A DNA stretch of 64,000 bases from Lewinella sp. IMCC34183. GTDB taxonomy: Bacteria > Bacteroidota > Bacteroidia > Chitinophagales > Saprospiraceae. This document shows positions 37,357 to 45,842 of the stretch, piece after piece. The stretch lies in NCBI RefSeq assembly GCF_003390915.1, contig NZ_QMEM01000005.1, positions 124,001-188,000 of the forward strand, given 5' to 3'. The notes under the pieces are model-generated. The model made no database searches. It saw only the letters and a list, made by a program, of their open reading frames with translations, and was not told where the DNA came from. Within the stretch, counting starts at the first letter, position 1. Each line of letters starts with the position of its first letter. Position numbers and translations under genes: made by a program.

Positions 37357-37982
37357 ACGTTCGGTTTGGTCGGTAAACGGGTGGGGAGGGGTTGGGGTTG
37401 TCGGGTGCTGGTTGCGGGTTGCTGGTTGCTGGTTAGCGGAAGTCATCCGATGCGAGCCGACGGTAGGAGGCCTCATCGGATGCCTGGAGCGGGGGGTGCT
37501 GGGTGCTGGGTGCTGGTTGCTGATTGCTAGTTGCGGGTTGCGGGTTAGCGGAAGTCATCCGATGCGAGCCGACGGTAGGAGGCCTCATCGGATGCCTGGA
37601 GCGGGGGGTGCTGGGTGCTGGGTGCTGGGTGCTGGTTGCGGGTTGCGGGTTTGCGGAAGTCATCCGATGTGCGCCGACGGCAGGAGGCCTCATCGGATGC
37701 CTGGAGCGGGGGTGCTGGTTGCTGGGTGCTAGTTGCGGGTTGCGGGGTAGCGGAAGTCATCCGATGCGAGCCGACGCCAGGAGGCCTCATCGGATGACTG
37801 GAGCGGGGGTGCTGGTTGCTGGTTACGGGTTGCGGGGTAGCGGAAGTCATCCGATGCGAGCCGACGCCAGGAGGCCTCATCGGATGCCTGGAGCGGACGG
37901 GTTACGGATGCCTGGAGCGGGGAGGCGCAAGGTTACGGACGCCCGAAGCGGAGCGAATGCAGGAATTTCGCATCTTACTCCT
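37357..37982. other. Intergenic region between divergent genes filled with repeats
   Basis: A 626-base gene-free stretch between the minus-strand PLP enzyme and the plus-strand PQQ dehydrogenase. It consists almost wholly of five family A repeats separated by degenerate GGTTGC/GGGTGCT heptamers. Open frames crossing it are artefacts of the repeats. Promoters for both genes must lie at its edges; CATCTTAC (37970-37977) near the PQQ gene is a weak -7 candidate. Confidence 0.9.
37436..37920 (+). repeat. Tandem array of five family A palindromic repeats
   Basis: Core arms CATCCGATG start at 37444, 37556, 37661, 37758 and 37848; the paired arms CATCGGATG (allowing one variant) start at 37474, 37586, 37691, 37788 and 37878. 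Between arms is CGAGCCGACG..AGGAGGCCT. Each core is followed by CTGGAGCGG. Periods shrink 112, 105, 97, 90 bases, mostly by loss of a GGGTGCT-like heptamer. A half copy follows near 37906. Confidence 0.95.
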
Positions 37983-40148
37983 ATGATGCCTAACTACCTC
38001 CCCCTACTGCTCGTGGTGGCCTTGACCTTTGCCTGCGGGGGTCCGGAGGTCGGGGGTGAGGATGCCGCAGACTGGGGGCACTACCTCGGCGACCGGGGAA
38101 CCCGGCAGCACAGTACCCTGACCCAGATCGACACCACCAACGTGGCCGGCCTGACGATCGCCTGGTCCTACGCCTCGGGCGACGGGGACTCGCTCGGCCG
38201 CAGCCAGATCCAGTGTAACCCGCTTATAGTGGAAGGCGTGCTCTACGGCACCAATCCCGTACTGAAGGCCTTTGCCATAGATGCCGCGACGGGCGACGAG
38301 CGGTGGACCTTCGACCCCGCGGTCTTCAGCGACGAGCTGTTCGGCATGGGTACCAACCGGGGCCTCAGCTACTGGACCGATGGTACCCACCGCCGGATCT
38401 ACTACCCCGCCGGCCCCTACCTCTACGCCCTCGATGCCGAAGATGGTACGCCACTTGACCACTTTGGCGACGGCGGGCGCGTAGACCTTCACACCGGCCT
38501 GGGAGCGGCGGCGCGTGACCAGTTCGTCATCTCCACGAGCCCGGGCATCATCTTCGAGGACCTGATCATCGTCGGAGGCCGGGTGAGTGAGGACCTCGGA
38601 GCCGCACCGGGCTACATCCGCGCCTTCGACCTGGAAAGCGGGGCACTACGGTGGACCTTCAAAACGCTGCCCGACCCGGGCGAACCGGGAGCCGATACCT
38701 GGCCCTCTTCCCGCTCGCCGCTGGTGGGCGGCGCCAATGCCTGGGCGGGGCTCAGCGTGGATGTGGAGCGGGGCTACGTGTACGTTCCTACCGGCTCGGC
38801 CTCCTACGATTTCTACGGGGGCAACCGCCCGGGCCAAAACCTATACGCCAACAGCGTGCTCGCGCTCGACGCACGGACGGGCGAGCGCATCTGGCACTAC
38901 CAGACGGTCCACCACGACATTTGGGACCGCGACCTGCCCGCCCCGCCGGTACTGGTCACGGTGGATCATGGCGGTGCACCGACCGAGGCGGTGGCCCAGG
39001 TGACCAAGGGAGGCTACCTGTTCCTGCTCGACCGCGATACCGGCGAGCCGCTGTTTCCCGTCGAGGAGCGCCCCTACCCCGCCTCCGACCTCGCCGGTGA
39101 GGTGAGTCACCCCACCCAGCCGATGCCCACCGCTCCCCCACCCTTTACCCGGCAACGGCTCACCCCCGATGAACTGTACCCTTTCGACTCCACCATGAAC
39201 CGGGAGGCCCGCGAACTGCTGGCCCGCAGCCGCTACGGGGGGCCCTTTATACCGCCGAGCGAGGAGGGCACCATCCTGTTTCCCGGCTTCGACGGCGGGG
39301 CCGAATGGGGCGGGGCGGCGTGGTCGCCCGACGACGGCCTGCTGTTCGTCAATGCCAACGAGATGCCGTGGATGCTCAAAATGAACCCCGTAGCGGGGCT
39401 GGAGGGTGATGACTCCGGCCAGGGGGTATACGCGATTGCCTGTCAGGCCTGTCACGGTCCCGATCTTCGGGGCGGTGGCGTCTTTCAGAGTCCGTCGCTG
39501 CTGGGGCTGGCCGCACGGTTCGACCAGCCGCAGGTCACCGCCCTGGTCCGAAACGGTCGCGGGGCCATGCCGGCCATCGGCTGGCTGGACGACGAGCAGG
39601 TAGCGGCGGTATCCGACTGGCTGCTCGGCCTGAGCGAAACCGCGACGCCGGAAGACATTCGGCCGGAGGTGACCGGTGGTGACAAACAGGAGGCCAGCGG
39701 GAAGGGCGCGTGGCCCTACCCCTACATCATGGACGGATATACCCGCCTGCGCACATCCGACGGCCACCCCATCACCTCGCCCCCCTGGGGGACGCTCACC
39801 GCCCTGGACCTGAACGCCGGCAAAATCCGCTGGCAGGTACCCCTGGGTGAGTACCCCGACCTGGTGGCGCGGGGCATCCGCAAGACCGGGAGCGAAAACT
39901 ATGGGGGACCGGTGGTTACCGCGGGGGGCGTCGTCTTCATCGCCGCTACCCTCGACGAAAAGATCCGCGCGTTTCGCGCCCGCGACGGCGCCCTGCTCTG
40001 GGAAGCCGGTCTGCCCGCGGCGGGCTACGCTACGCCCGCGGTCTACGCCGTAGGGGGCCGGCAGTACGTGGTCGTGGCCTGCGGCGGCGGCAAGCTCGGC
40101 ACGCCCTCCGGAGACCAGTACGTGGCCTTTGCCCTGCCGGAAAACTAG
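37983..40148 (+). CDS. PQQ-dependent dehydrogenase with embedded cytochrome c domain
   Basis: A 721-residue exported lipoprotein-like quinoprotein that oxidises an alcohol or sugar in the periplasm and passes electrons to a haem. The lipobox is LTFAC after MMPNYLPLLLVVA. The eight-bladed propeller shows the repeated A-x-D-x-x-T-G-x-x-x-W elements (AIDAATGDERW, AFDLESGALRW, ALDARTGERIW). A haem motif CQACH (487-491) is inserted between propeller blades, as in related Bacteroidota dehydrogenases. The longer frame from 37524 is repeat-derived. It ends overlapping the convergent GT39 gene by four bases. Substrate unknown. Confidence 0.9.
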   Translation: MMPNYLPLLLVVALTFACGGPEVGGEDAADWGHYLGDRGTRQHSTLTQIDTTNVAGLTIAWSYASGDGDSLGRSQIQCNPLIVEGVLYGTNPVLKAFAIDAATGDERWTFDPAVFSDELFGMGTNRGLSYWTDGTHRRIYYPAGPYLYALDAEDGTPLDHFGDGGRVDLHTGLGAAARDQFVISTSPGIIFEDLIIVGGRVSEDLGAAPGYIRAFDLESGALRWTFKTLPDPGEPGADTWPSSRSPLVGGANAWAGLSVDVERGYVYVPTGSASYDFYGGNRPGQNLYANSVLALDARTGERIWHYQTVHHDIWDRDLPAPPVLVTVDHGGAPTEAVAQVTKGGYLFLLDRDTGEPLFPVEERPYPASDLAGEVSHPTQPMPTAPPPFTRQRLTPDELYPFDSTMNREARELLARSRYGGPFIPPSEEGTILFPGFDGGAEWGGAAWSPDDGLLFVNANEMPWMLKMNPVAGLEGDDSGQGVYAIACQACHGPDLRGGGVFQSPSLLGLAARFDQPQVTALVRNGRGAMPAIGWLDDEQVAAVSDWLLGLSETATPEDIRPEVTGGDKQEASGKGAWPYPYIMDGYTRLRTSDGHPITSPPWGTLTALDLNAGKIRWQVPLGEYPDLVARGIRKTGSENYGGPVVTAGGVVFIAATLDEKIRAFRARDGALLWEAGLPAAGYATPAVYAVGGRQYVVVACGGGKLGTPSGDQYVAFALPEN

Positions 40149-41734
40149 GGGTCCGCGCGCCGCCGGAAAAAGGTGAAGCCCCCGCGGCGGTACAGGATCT
40201 CCGCGCCGGGAGCATCCGCCAGGGCCCGGTCGGTCAGGCGCAACGGACTCGAAAAGTAGACGTCACGGTCGATGGGCCCAGTCAGCATTGCGTGGACCGG
40301 CCGGCCGGCGGTAGCCGCCGATACCCGACCGTAAAAGAGCGGCGTGTACGACTTGTAACGCGCGGTGGTCAGGTACACCGATTCGTCCCGCAGGTCCCCG
40401 TAGAACTCCAGGGCCGCCCCCTGGGTATAGGCCTGGATTCGCGGCAGCACGATCGGTAAGCCCAGGAGACACAGCACGAACATCCCCACCAGGTGGAAAC
40501 CGGCTCGCCGGCGTACGGACAGGTCGGGACGCCGGTCCAGTATGAATATGGCGACCACCACCAGCGCCGGGACGATCGTGTACCACGGCCAGGCTACCGG
40601 TAGCCTGAGCCGGGAAGCCAGCTCTGCATCCCCCACCTTGGGTAGCCACATGGACATTGTCCAGGCCGCCACCGCCAGAGCAACCAGCGCCAGCAGGTAG
40701 ACGCCCCACAAACTCCGCAGCAGGAGCAGGAGCCTACGGGGAAAGGTCAGCTCCGCCCGGTGCGTTACCGTCCAGCGGGCCGCGAACCAGGTCAGGGGGT
40801 AGTAGCACAGGCTGGAATAGTGCACGATCTTGGTATTGACCAGCGAAAACAGGATCAGCACTACCCAGAACAGGATCCGCAACCCTCGATCCACATCTCC
40901 GCCGTACACCCGCCACCGGAAGAGCGCGGGCACCGCGAATACGGAGGCGGGAAAGCAGCCGAGGAGCAGCACGACGACGTGGTAGCCCGGAAAGCCCCCG
41001 TGGCCCGCATCCTCCTGTAGCAGCAGCCGCCACTGGTAAGCCGTGAACTCCTGCAGGAATGCACCCCCGTCGCGCGCCGAGAGACTCCAGAGCCACGCCA
41101 CCCCGGGAAGGAGGGCCAGCAGCCCCACCCCCAGATAGGGAAGGATGCGGCTGACGCCCCGCCGCCGAAGCGTGATTGCGTATACCAGGGCCACCACCAA
41201 GCCCGCTACCGGCCCCTTGGTCAGGACGGCCAATCCCAGGCTCAACCCACAGGCCAGCACGGTTGCCGGGGAAAGCCGCCCACCGCGGAAGACGGGCAAC
41301 AGCGCCAGCAGGATGAAGAGATTAAACCAGGGATCGATGATTCCCGACCGGAAATACAGGGTGGGCAGGAGGCTCCCCGCGTAAAAGGCAGCCCACCACC
41401 CCCCCACCCCCCGCCGGCGGCCGTACCAGCCAAGCAGCCCGAGGGTAAGCACGCCGCACGCGATGTTCGGGAACCGCGCACCGAATGCCCCTACCCCGAA
41501 CAGCTGGTACGCCCCCACCTGCAACCAGGCGAAGAAGGGCGGTTTCTCGTAGAAGGGAAGAAAATTAATGGTTGGCTGCAGAAAGTCGCCGCGTACGGTC
41601 ATCTCCCGGGCGATCTCGGCAAAGTTGATCTCGTCCCAGTCAAACAGGGGCAGGGCACCCAGTCCCCAGCTCCACAGGAGGGCGACTCCGATCAGGACCG
41701 AAACGGCCCCTGCGTACTTCCTTCGACTATTCAC
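40145..41734 (-). CDS. GT39 family glycosyltransferase (ArnT-like)
   Basis: A 529-residue membrane glycosyltransferase using polyprenyl-phosphate sugars to modify lipid A, glycans or proteins in the periplasm. The first periplasmic loop has FDWDEINFAEIAREM, the acidic DE motif typical of active GT39 enzymes, followed by FYEKPPFFAWLQVG. About eleven helices, ending with a soluble C-terminal part. GTG at 41734 is chosen because a -7 box TACTTTAG lies 19 bases upstream; ATG at 41767 would lie upstream of that box and almost touch the divergent gene. Confidence 0.88.
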   Translation of the reverse strand: MNSRRKYAGAVSVLIGVALLWSWGLGALPLFDWDEINFAEIAREMTVRGDFLQPTINFLPFYEKPPFFAWLQVGAYQLFGVGAFGARFPNIACGVLTLGLLGWYGRRRGVGGWWAAFYAGSLLPTLYFRSGIIDPWFNLFILLALLPVFRGGRLSPATVLACGLSLGLAVLTKGPVAGLVVALVYAITLRRRGVSRILPYLGVGLLALLPGVAWLWSLSARDGGAFLQEFTAYQWRLLLQEDAGHGGFPGYHVVVLLLGCFPASVFAVPALFRWRVYGGDVDRGLRILFWVVLILFSLVNTKIVHYSSLCYYPLTWFAARWTVTHRAELTFPRRLLLLLRSLWGVYLLALVALAVAAWTMSMWLPKVGDAELASRLRLPVAWPWYTIVPALVVVAIFILDRRPDLSVRRRAGFHLVGMFVLCLLGLPIVLPRIQAYTQGAALEFYGDLRDESVYLTTARYKSYTPLFYGRVSAATAGRPVHAMLTGPIDRDVYFSSPLRLTDRALADAPGAEILYRRGGFTFFRRRADP

Positions 41735-41753
41735 CCGGCTGCGCGTTATGATG

Positions 41754-41761
41754 CTAAAGTA
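41754..41761 (-). promoter_or_regulatory. -7 promoter box (TACTTTAG) for GT39 gene
   Basis: Minus-strand TACTTTAG, 19 bases before GTG 41734. Confidence 0.4.
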
Positions 41762-41772
41762 ATCCACCGCCT

Positions 41773-42306
41773 ATGCTTCGGCTTCTTCCCGTACTCTTTC
41801 TCCTGTCCGCCTGCTACGCCGAAGAACTGGAGCAGGAGCTGCAACAAGACCCCTTTTTCGACCTCGCCGCGTACATGGACCGGCAAGTTGACAGCCTGAG
41901 TCAGTCCGCTACGGAAGTCACCAAGACCATCACCCTCAACGGCACGACGGAAACCCACGAACTCCCCGCGCTGAACTTCCGGAACGACCTGCGGGTATTC
42001 CGGGAATCCGACATCAACAAGCCGGCTTACCGGGACAAGTATCGAGTGGAGCGCGAGGAGAGCGGCGGCAGCCTCACCCGCATCTATACCGCCACCGACA
42101 GCAGCATGCAAACGCGAAGATTGACGGTAGTCTCCCGCGATAGCCTGCCGTCCTTCATCGAGATCATCCGTAAGACCGGAACCGTCCTTTCCGACGGAGA
42201 CCACCGGCTGGTGTACGACCCCCTGCTCGGCTACTCTATGCACACCGAACAGATCAACACCTTCGGCGAGGACCTCAACGCCAATATCGAGGTCAGATGG
42301 AAATAA
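41773..42306 (+). CDS. Hypothetical lipoprotein
   Basis: A 177-residue exported protein with a type II signal peptide (MLRLLPVLFLLSAC; lipobox LSAC, cysteine 14). The mature part is acidic at first (EELEQELQQDPFFDL) and otherwise beta-rich without a motif I recognise. The divergent GT39 start is only about 40 bases away, and a small-RNA terminator starts at its stop on the other strand. Probably attached to the inner leaflet of the outer membrane or the periplasmic face of the inner membrane. Function unknown. Confidence 0.75.
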   Translation: MLRLLPVLFLLSACYAEELEQELQQDPFFDLAAYMDRQVDSLSQSATEVTKTITLNGTTETHELPALNFRNDLRVFRESDINKPAYRDKYRVEREESGGSLTRIYTATDSSMQTRRLTVVSRDSLPSFIEIIRKTGTVLSDGDHRLVYDPLLGYSMHTEQINTFGEDLNANIEVRWK

Positions 42307-42400
42307 AAAAGAGGCAGTGCCACCACAGCACTACCTCAGCCCTAACCAAATAAAACCAAATTATTCTTAGTCACGTAAAAGGCCTGTTGGCCTTGCGTTG
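42305..42400 (-). ncRNA. Candidate small RNA with promoter box and intrinsic terminator
   Basis: On the minus strand a perfect -7 box TATATTTG (42411-42404) is followed by about 95 bases that end in a hairpin and T-run. The 5' part has a hairpin AAGGCC-AACA-GGCCTT (42394-42379). The 3' end is GAGGTAGTGC, a 7-base loop, GCACTGCCTC (42337-42311; one mismatch), then TTTTTT (42310-42305). Between them is a single-stranded A/T-rich region. The terminator overlaps the 3' end of the convergent lipoprotein gene. No clear -33 TTTG at standard spacing was found. No known RNA family is recognised. Confidence 0.45.
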
Positions 42401-42403
42401 ATT

Positions 42404-42411
42404 CAAATATA
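42404..42411 (-). promoter_or_regulatory. -7 promoter box (TATATTTG) of candidate small RNA
   Basis: Full match to TAnnTTTG on the minus strand inside an AT-rich gene-free stretch. Confidence 0.5.
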
Positions 42412-42730
42412 AGGGCCCAGGACCGGCAAATTGCCATTCAAACACCAGAAATATTGGACAAGTCCAATTTTGCCGATCTTCGCAATCGTAAAAATAATCT
42501 TCCGCGATTTAAGATTTTAGCCTACTAAATCCTTTTCAGCACCCCAGCCACAGAACTATTCTAACCACGCAAATAACTTTACCCACCCCAGGGAACCTTA
42601 GGGCGAATTTTATTTGTCTCATTGACAAAAATCGATCGTATGTTCTAATGTTGTCGTACGAACCTTCTTTTCCCCTTCCGTGGCCGCCGCCAGTAATACT
42701 TCCTTTCGCGTCGTAAAAACCTCGCTATTT
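42412..42730. other. AT-rich spacer with dyads before hpt
   Basis: About 320 gene-free bases. Dyads: GGCAA-A-TTGCC (42425-42435), ATTGGAC-AA-GTCCAAT (42453-42468) and TTTGTC-TCATT-GACAAA (42613-42629). A possible promoter is TTTG (42613-42616), 22 bases, TATGTTCT (42639-42646), with the last dyad overlapping its -33 element, as an operator would. Confidence 0.5.
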
Positions 42731-43291
42731 ATGTCCTCCCAGCCGTCCGGGCGCATTCGCCTTCATTCCCTCAATTTTCGCCCGTTCCTGACCGAGGAGA
42801 ACATCCAGGAGCGTGTCCGCGAGCTCGGAAACACGCTACGGGAACGGCTCGGGGAAGGCAATCCCAGCTTCGTGGTCATGCTGAAGGGGGCCTTCGTTTT
42901 CGCCGCCGACCTGGTACGGGCCAGCGGTCTGGGCGGGGAGGTTTGCTTCGTCCGCACCAGCAGTTACGCGGGTACCGAGAGTGCCGGCCGGGTAAAATTA
43001 CTCGTGGCTCCGGAGCCCGAGTTGATCCGGGGCCACGACGTGGTTCTGGTGGAAGACATCGTCGACAGCGGCCTCACCATGCAGGCGTTCCTGCCCATGC
43101 TGGAAGCCATGGAGCCCTCCTCCATAACGCTGGTCACCCTCCTCCATAAGCCGGAAGCCCAGCGCGTCGAGGTCCCCATCGACCTGATCGGATTTTCCAT
43201 TCCGTCTAAATTCGTGGTGGGCTACGGTCTCGACTACGACGGACTTGGACGCCACCTGCCCGCCATCTACCAACTTGACGAAGAATATTGA
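42731..43291 (+). CDS. hpt: Hypoxanthine phosphoribosyltransferase
   Basis: Salvages hypoxanthine and guanine to IMP and GMP using PRPP. The 186-residue protein has the PRPP loop VLVEDIVDSGLTM (about residues 100-112) with its acidic pair, VMLKGAFVFAADLVR near the start, and VGYGLDYDGLGRHLPAIY, the family's C-terminal base-binding stretch. ATG at 42731 gives the family length; a GTG at 42680 would add 17 residues and is less likely. The stop overlaps the next gene's ATG by one base (TGATG). Confidence 0.95.
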   Translation: MSSQPSGRIRLHSLNFRPFLTEENIQERVRELGNTLRERLGEGNPSFVVMLKGAFVFAADLVRASGLGGEVCFVRTSSYAGTESAGRVKLLVAPEPELIRGHDVVLVEDIVDSGLTMQAFLPMLEAMEPSSITLVTLLHKPEAQRVEVPIDLIGFSIPSKFVVGYGLDYDGLGRHLPAIYQLDEEY

Positions 43292-43776
43292 TGCTTAGCC
43301 TCCGCGAAATCACCCCGGCCGACAACGCCGCCGTAGGGCACGTCGTACGTACCGTTATGCCCGAGTTCGGCTGCGTTGGCGAAGGGTACTCCATCAACGA
43401 CCCAGAACTGGCAGATATGTACGGCAGCTATGCCGCGGACCGCTCCGCCTTTTTCGTGCTTACCGATAGTAACGGCGACGTAGTGGGGGTCGGAGGCTAC
43501 GCCCCGCTGGCGGGAGGCGACGGGACGGTGTGTGAACTGCGTAAAATGTATCTCCTATCCTCCGCACGCGGCCTGGGCGGTGGCGGCATGCTGCTTGCGC
43601 GCTGCCTGCGCGACGCGGCGGCCGACGGATATACCCGTATGTATCTGGAAACGGTTGCCGCGATGACCACCGCGGCGGGGGTCTACGATAAGTACGGCTT
43701 TCGGCCGCTCGACGGCCCGCTGGGCAGTACGGGGCACTCCGCCTGTGACCGCTTCATGTTGCGGTCCCTGGTTTAG
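43291..43776 (+). CDS. GNAT family N-acetyltransferase
   Basis: A 161-residue acetyl-CoA-dependent acetyltransferase. The acetyl-CoA loop is RGLGGGGMLLARCL (R/Q-x-x-G-x-G/A), preceded by the beta strand CELRKMYLL and followed by YLETVAAM and GVYDKYGFRPL. Substrate unknown. It begins inside the hpt stop codon (one base overlap), so it is translated with hpt, which does not obviously explain its role. It ends overlapping the convergent TIGR03915 gene by four bases. Confidence 0.88.
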   Translation: MLSLREITPADNAAVGHVVRTVMPEFGCVGEGYSINDPELADMYGSYAADRSAFFVLTDSNGDVVGVGGYAPLAGGDGTVCELRKMYLLSSARGLGGGGMLLARCLRDAAADGYTRMYLETVAAMTTAAGVYDKYGFRPLDGPLGSTGHSACDRFMLRSLV

Positions 43777-44543
43777 GTCTTTTCGGTCAGGTACTTCCAG
43801 TAGCGCTTCGGTACGTGCTGCAGGTGCAGCTTCAGGTTCTTGCGCTCGGGGATGTCCACGGCGCGGAAGTACGTCTGCCATAGTTCCTGGTAATCGCCTT
43901 CCGCCGCGTCCAGCATATCGGCGCTCAGGCTACGCAGACGTCCGTCCTGGTTGGCTTCGAGCGTGATGAACTCGGCGCGTTTGCGTTCGCTGTCCCAGTG
44001 CAGCCCGTAGTGGCGACCGGTGTCGTAGATGAGCCATTCCATGGCAGGGTAGCGGGCCGCGAAGTGATCGCCGATGAGGGGCAGGCAGTTGAAGTCCGGG
44101 TTGACGAGCGCGGCGTACAGTCCGTCGGGCGTCTGCTGAAAACGCACGAAAGCGTGCATCCGATGCACTTCTCGCGCCATCTGTTGCTTCAGGCGGAGCA
44201 GTTGCCGGATGCGTTGGTCGCCCGCGTCCTTGCTCACGTCCAGCCCGTGCACCGCCATTTGTCGCTGCACGAAGTAGTAGATGAGCCGTTCCACTTCCGG
44301 TTGCTCGGTCAGGAAAGCATGGCGAAGTAATTCTACGATCTTGCCGTTTTCGCTGCGGTCCTTCAGACCGGCCGCTACCCGGCGGGCCCGGACTTCGTCG
44401 GTGGTCACCGGGGTGGCCGCGGAGAACAGTTGCTGTTGGTAGCGGTCCTCCGCGACGATATCCACAACCTCCGCCCGCAGGCGAAAGGCCTCGAAGATCG
44501 CCGACAGCAGGCCGGCGAACGTGCCGTCGTAGGTAAAGATCAC
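43773..44543 (-). CDS. TIGR03915 family putative DNA metabolism protein (DUF4130)
   Basis: A 256-residue protein of the TIGR03915/DUF4130 family, proposed to act in DNA repair or modification with a radical SAM partner (TIGR03916). Typical blocks: MIFTYDGTFAGLLSAIFEAF at the start, MAREVHRMHAFVRFQ, YAALVNPDFNCLPLIGDHFA, RYPAMEWLIYDTGRHYGLHWD and KNLKLHLQHVPKRYWKYLTE at the end. The radical SAM partner is not adjacent in this window. The gene begins four bases within the stop of the upstream TIGR01777 gene (ATGA overlap). Confidence 0.9.
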   Translation of the reverse strand: MIFTYDGTFAGLLSAIFEAFRLRAEVVDIVAEDRYQQQLFSAATPVTTDEVRARRVAAGLKDRSENGKIVELLRHAFLTEQPEVERLIYYFVQRQMAVHGLDVSKDAGDQRIRQLLRLKQQMAREVHRMHAFVRFQQTPDGLYAALVNPDFNCLPLIGDHFAARYPAMEWLIYDTGRHYGLHWDSERKRAEFITLEANQDGRLRSLSADMLDAAEGDYQELWQTYFRAVDIPERKNLKLHLQHVPKRYWKYLTEKT

Positions 44544-45439
44544 CCCAGTAGCTGTTCCAGCGCCTGGCTCAGTTCGGGGTAGGCAAAGCGGTAGCCTGCC
44601 GCCTCGATCTTGGCGGCCGAGCAGCGGGCGCTGTCGAGTACGGTGTGTCGCATTTCCCCCAGCGCCACCTTCAGCGCGGCCTCGGGTGCAGGTACAACGA
44701 GGGCGTTCTTGTGCAGGGCCGGCCCGAGCGCGGCGGCGAATGGCTTGTTGCGGACGGGGTTCGGCGCGCAGCCGTTGTAGGTGCCGACCAGGTTATTTTC
44801 CAGGGCGAAGGCATAAATGCCGATGAGGTCCTCTATGTGGATCCAGCTGTAGTACTGCTGCCCGTCGCCGAAGTAGGTCGAGGTCCACACGTTCAGCGGG
44901 ATGAGCATCTTTTGCAGGGCCCCTTCGTCGGGGTGCAGCACGATGCCGGTCCGGTTGACGAAGGTGGGGATGCCAAGGCGGTCCACCTCCTGTACGGCTT
45001 CCTCCCAGAGGATGCAGCTGCGGCTGAGAAAGCCATCGCCGGGCGAGGCCTCCTCCGTGAGGATCTCTTCGCCCCGGTCGCCGTAGTAGCCGATGGCGCT
45101 GGCCGACAGGTACAGTTTGGGCGTCACCTGCAGGCGAGACAGCGTCATGGCCAGCAGGCGGGTCGACTCCGTACGGCTCTGGATGATGACCTGCTTGCGC
45201 TCCTCCGACCATCGCTCGTCGGCGATGCCGGCTCCGGCGAGGTTGATAACGTAATCGACGTCCTGGAAGGCCGCGTCGTCGATCGTCCCTTTCTTGACGT
45301 CCCAGACGTAGGTGGGAAAGGTGGCGTCCGGGTCGGCCGTCCGGCTGAGGTGGCGCACCGCGTGACCGTCGGCCTGCAGCCGGCGCGAGAGGTGCATGCC
45401 GACGAAGCCGGAGCCGCCGCCGATGAGTACTACGGACAT
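44540..45439 (-). CDS. TIGR01777 family SDR-type oxidoreductase
   Basis: A 299-residue extended short-chain dehydrogenase/epimerase homologue (YfcH, SDR39U1). The NAD(P)-binding motif is IGGGSGFVGMHLSRRL at the N-terminus; VINLAGAGIADERW, YLSASAIGYYGDRG and RTGIVLHPDEGALQKML are family-specific. The active-site region retains SAIGYYG, equivalent to the YxxxK area. Substrate is unknown. It lies between a small acidic protein gene (five bases upstream) and the TIGR03915 gene (four-base overlap downstream), forming a three-gene unit. Confidence 0.92.
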   Translation of the reverse strand: MSVVLIGGGSGFVGMHLSRRLQADGHAVRHLSRTADPDATFPTYVWDVKKGTIDDAAFQDVDYVINLAGAGIADERWSEERKQVIIQSRTESTRLLAMTLSRLQVTPKLYLSASAIGYYGDRGEEILTEEASPGDGFLSRSCILWEEAVQEVDRLGIPTFVNRTGIVLHPDEGALQKMLIPLNVWTSTYFGDGQQYYSWIHIEDLIGIYAFALENNLVGTYNGCAPNPVRNKPFAAALGPALHKNALVVPAPEAALKVALGEMRHTVLDSARCSAAKIEAAGYRFAYPELSQALEQLLG

Positions 45440-45444
45440 GGCGA

Positions 45445-45723
45445 TCAGGAATTAGCGGGTACGAACTCGTAGTAGTAGAGATCGTCGCCGTCTTCTTCGT
45501 AGGCCAGGGCCAGTTCCCGGTTCTGCATTTCGGTAAAGAAGACCTCCCAGCTTACGGGGTTAACGTCGAAGCTATCCTCATTATCGACCTCGTCGAAGTG
45601 GATGCGCAGGGGTTGGCTGTTGTAGCCGTCCGCCACCTGATCGACCATGGCCGGCAGGCCCTTGCGGGATTCGGCGAAGGATTTAATGAGGTTGCGGTCG
45701 ATGGTTTTTATGGTAGTGGCCAT
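45445..45723 (-). CDS. Hypothetical small acidic protein
   Basis: A 92-residue, clearly acidic, soluble protein (IHFDEVDNEDSFDVNP; EEDGDDLYYYEFVPANS) with no signal peptide, membrane helix or cysteine. I do not recognise it. It is first in the three-gene minus-strand unit and stands five bases upstream of the TIGR01777 gene. Confidence 0.65.
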   Translation of the reverse strand: MATTIKTIDRNLIKSFAESRKGLPAMVDQVADGYNSQPLRIHFDEVDNEDSFDVNPVSWEVFFTEMQNRELALAYEEDGDDLYYYEFVPANS

Positions 45724-45775
45724 GCTATACGTAGGTTGTTATACCCCCCTAACCGTGGATTGGCCGGCGAATGTT

Positions 45776-45783
45776 TAGGTTTG
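45776..45783 (+). promoter_or_regulatory. -7 promoter box (TAGGTTTG) for NhaC-family gene
   Basis: Full TAnnTTTG match, 59 bases before the ATG at 45843. Confidence 0.5.
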
Positions 45784-45842
45784 TCTTGCATTGCACCTGC
45801 GGACCCGCCCCCTCCGCCTTCGTCACTTTCAGCGCCTCACCT

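Noticed and set aside
37436-37920. CRISPR-like array
   Set aside because: Intervals are unequal and are themselves degenerate repeats rather than unique spacers; no cas genes nearby.
37524-37982. N-terminal extension of the PQQ dehydrogenase
   Set aside because: The extension is made only of repeat units; the signal peptide and lipobox start at 37983.
42311-42337. Plus-strand terminator of the lipoprotein gene
   Set aside because: On the plus strand the hairpin is followed by AGCCC, not T's; the T-run is on the minus strand.
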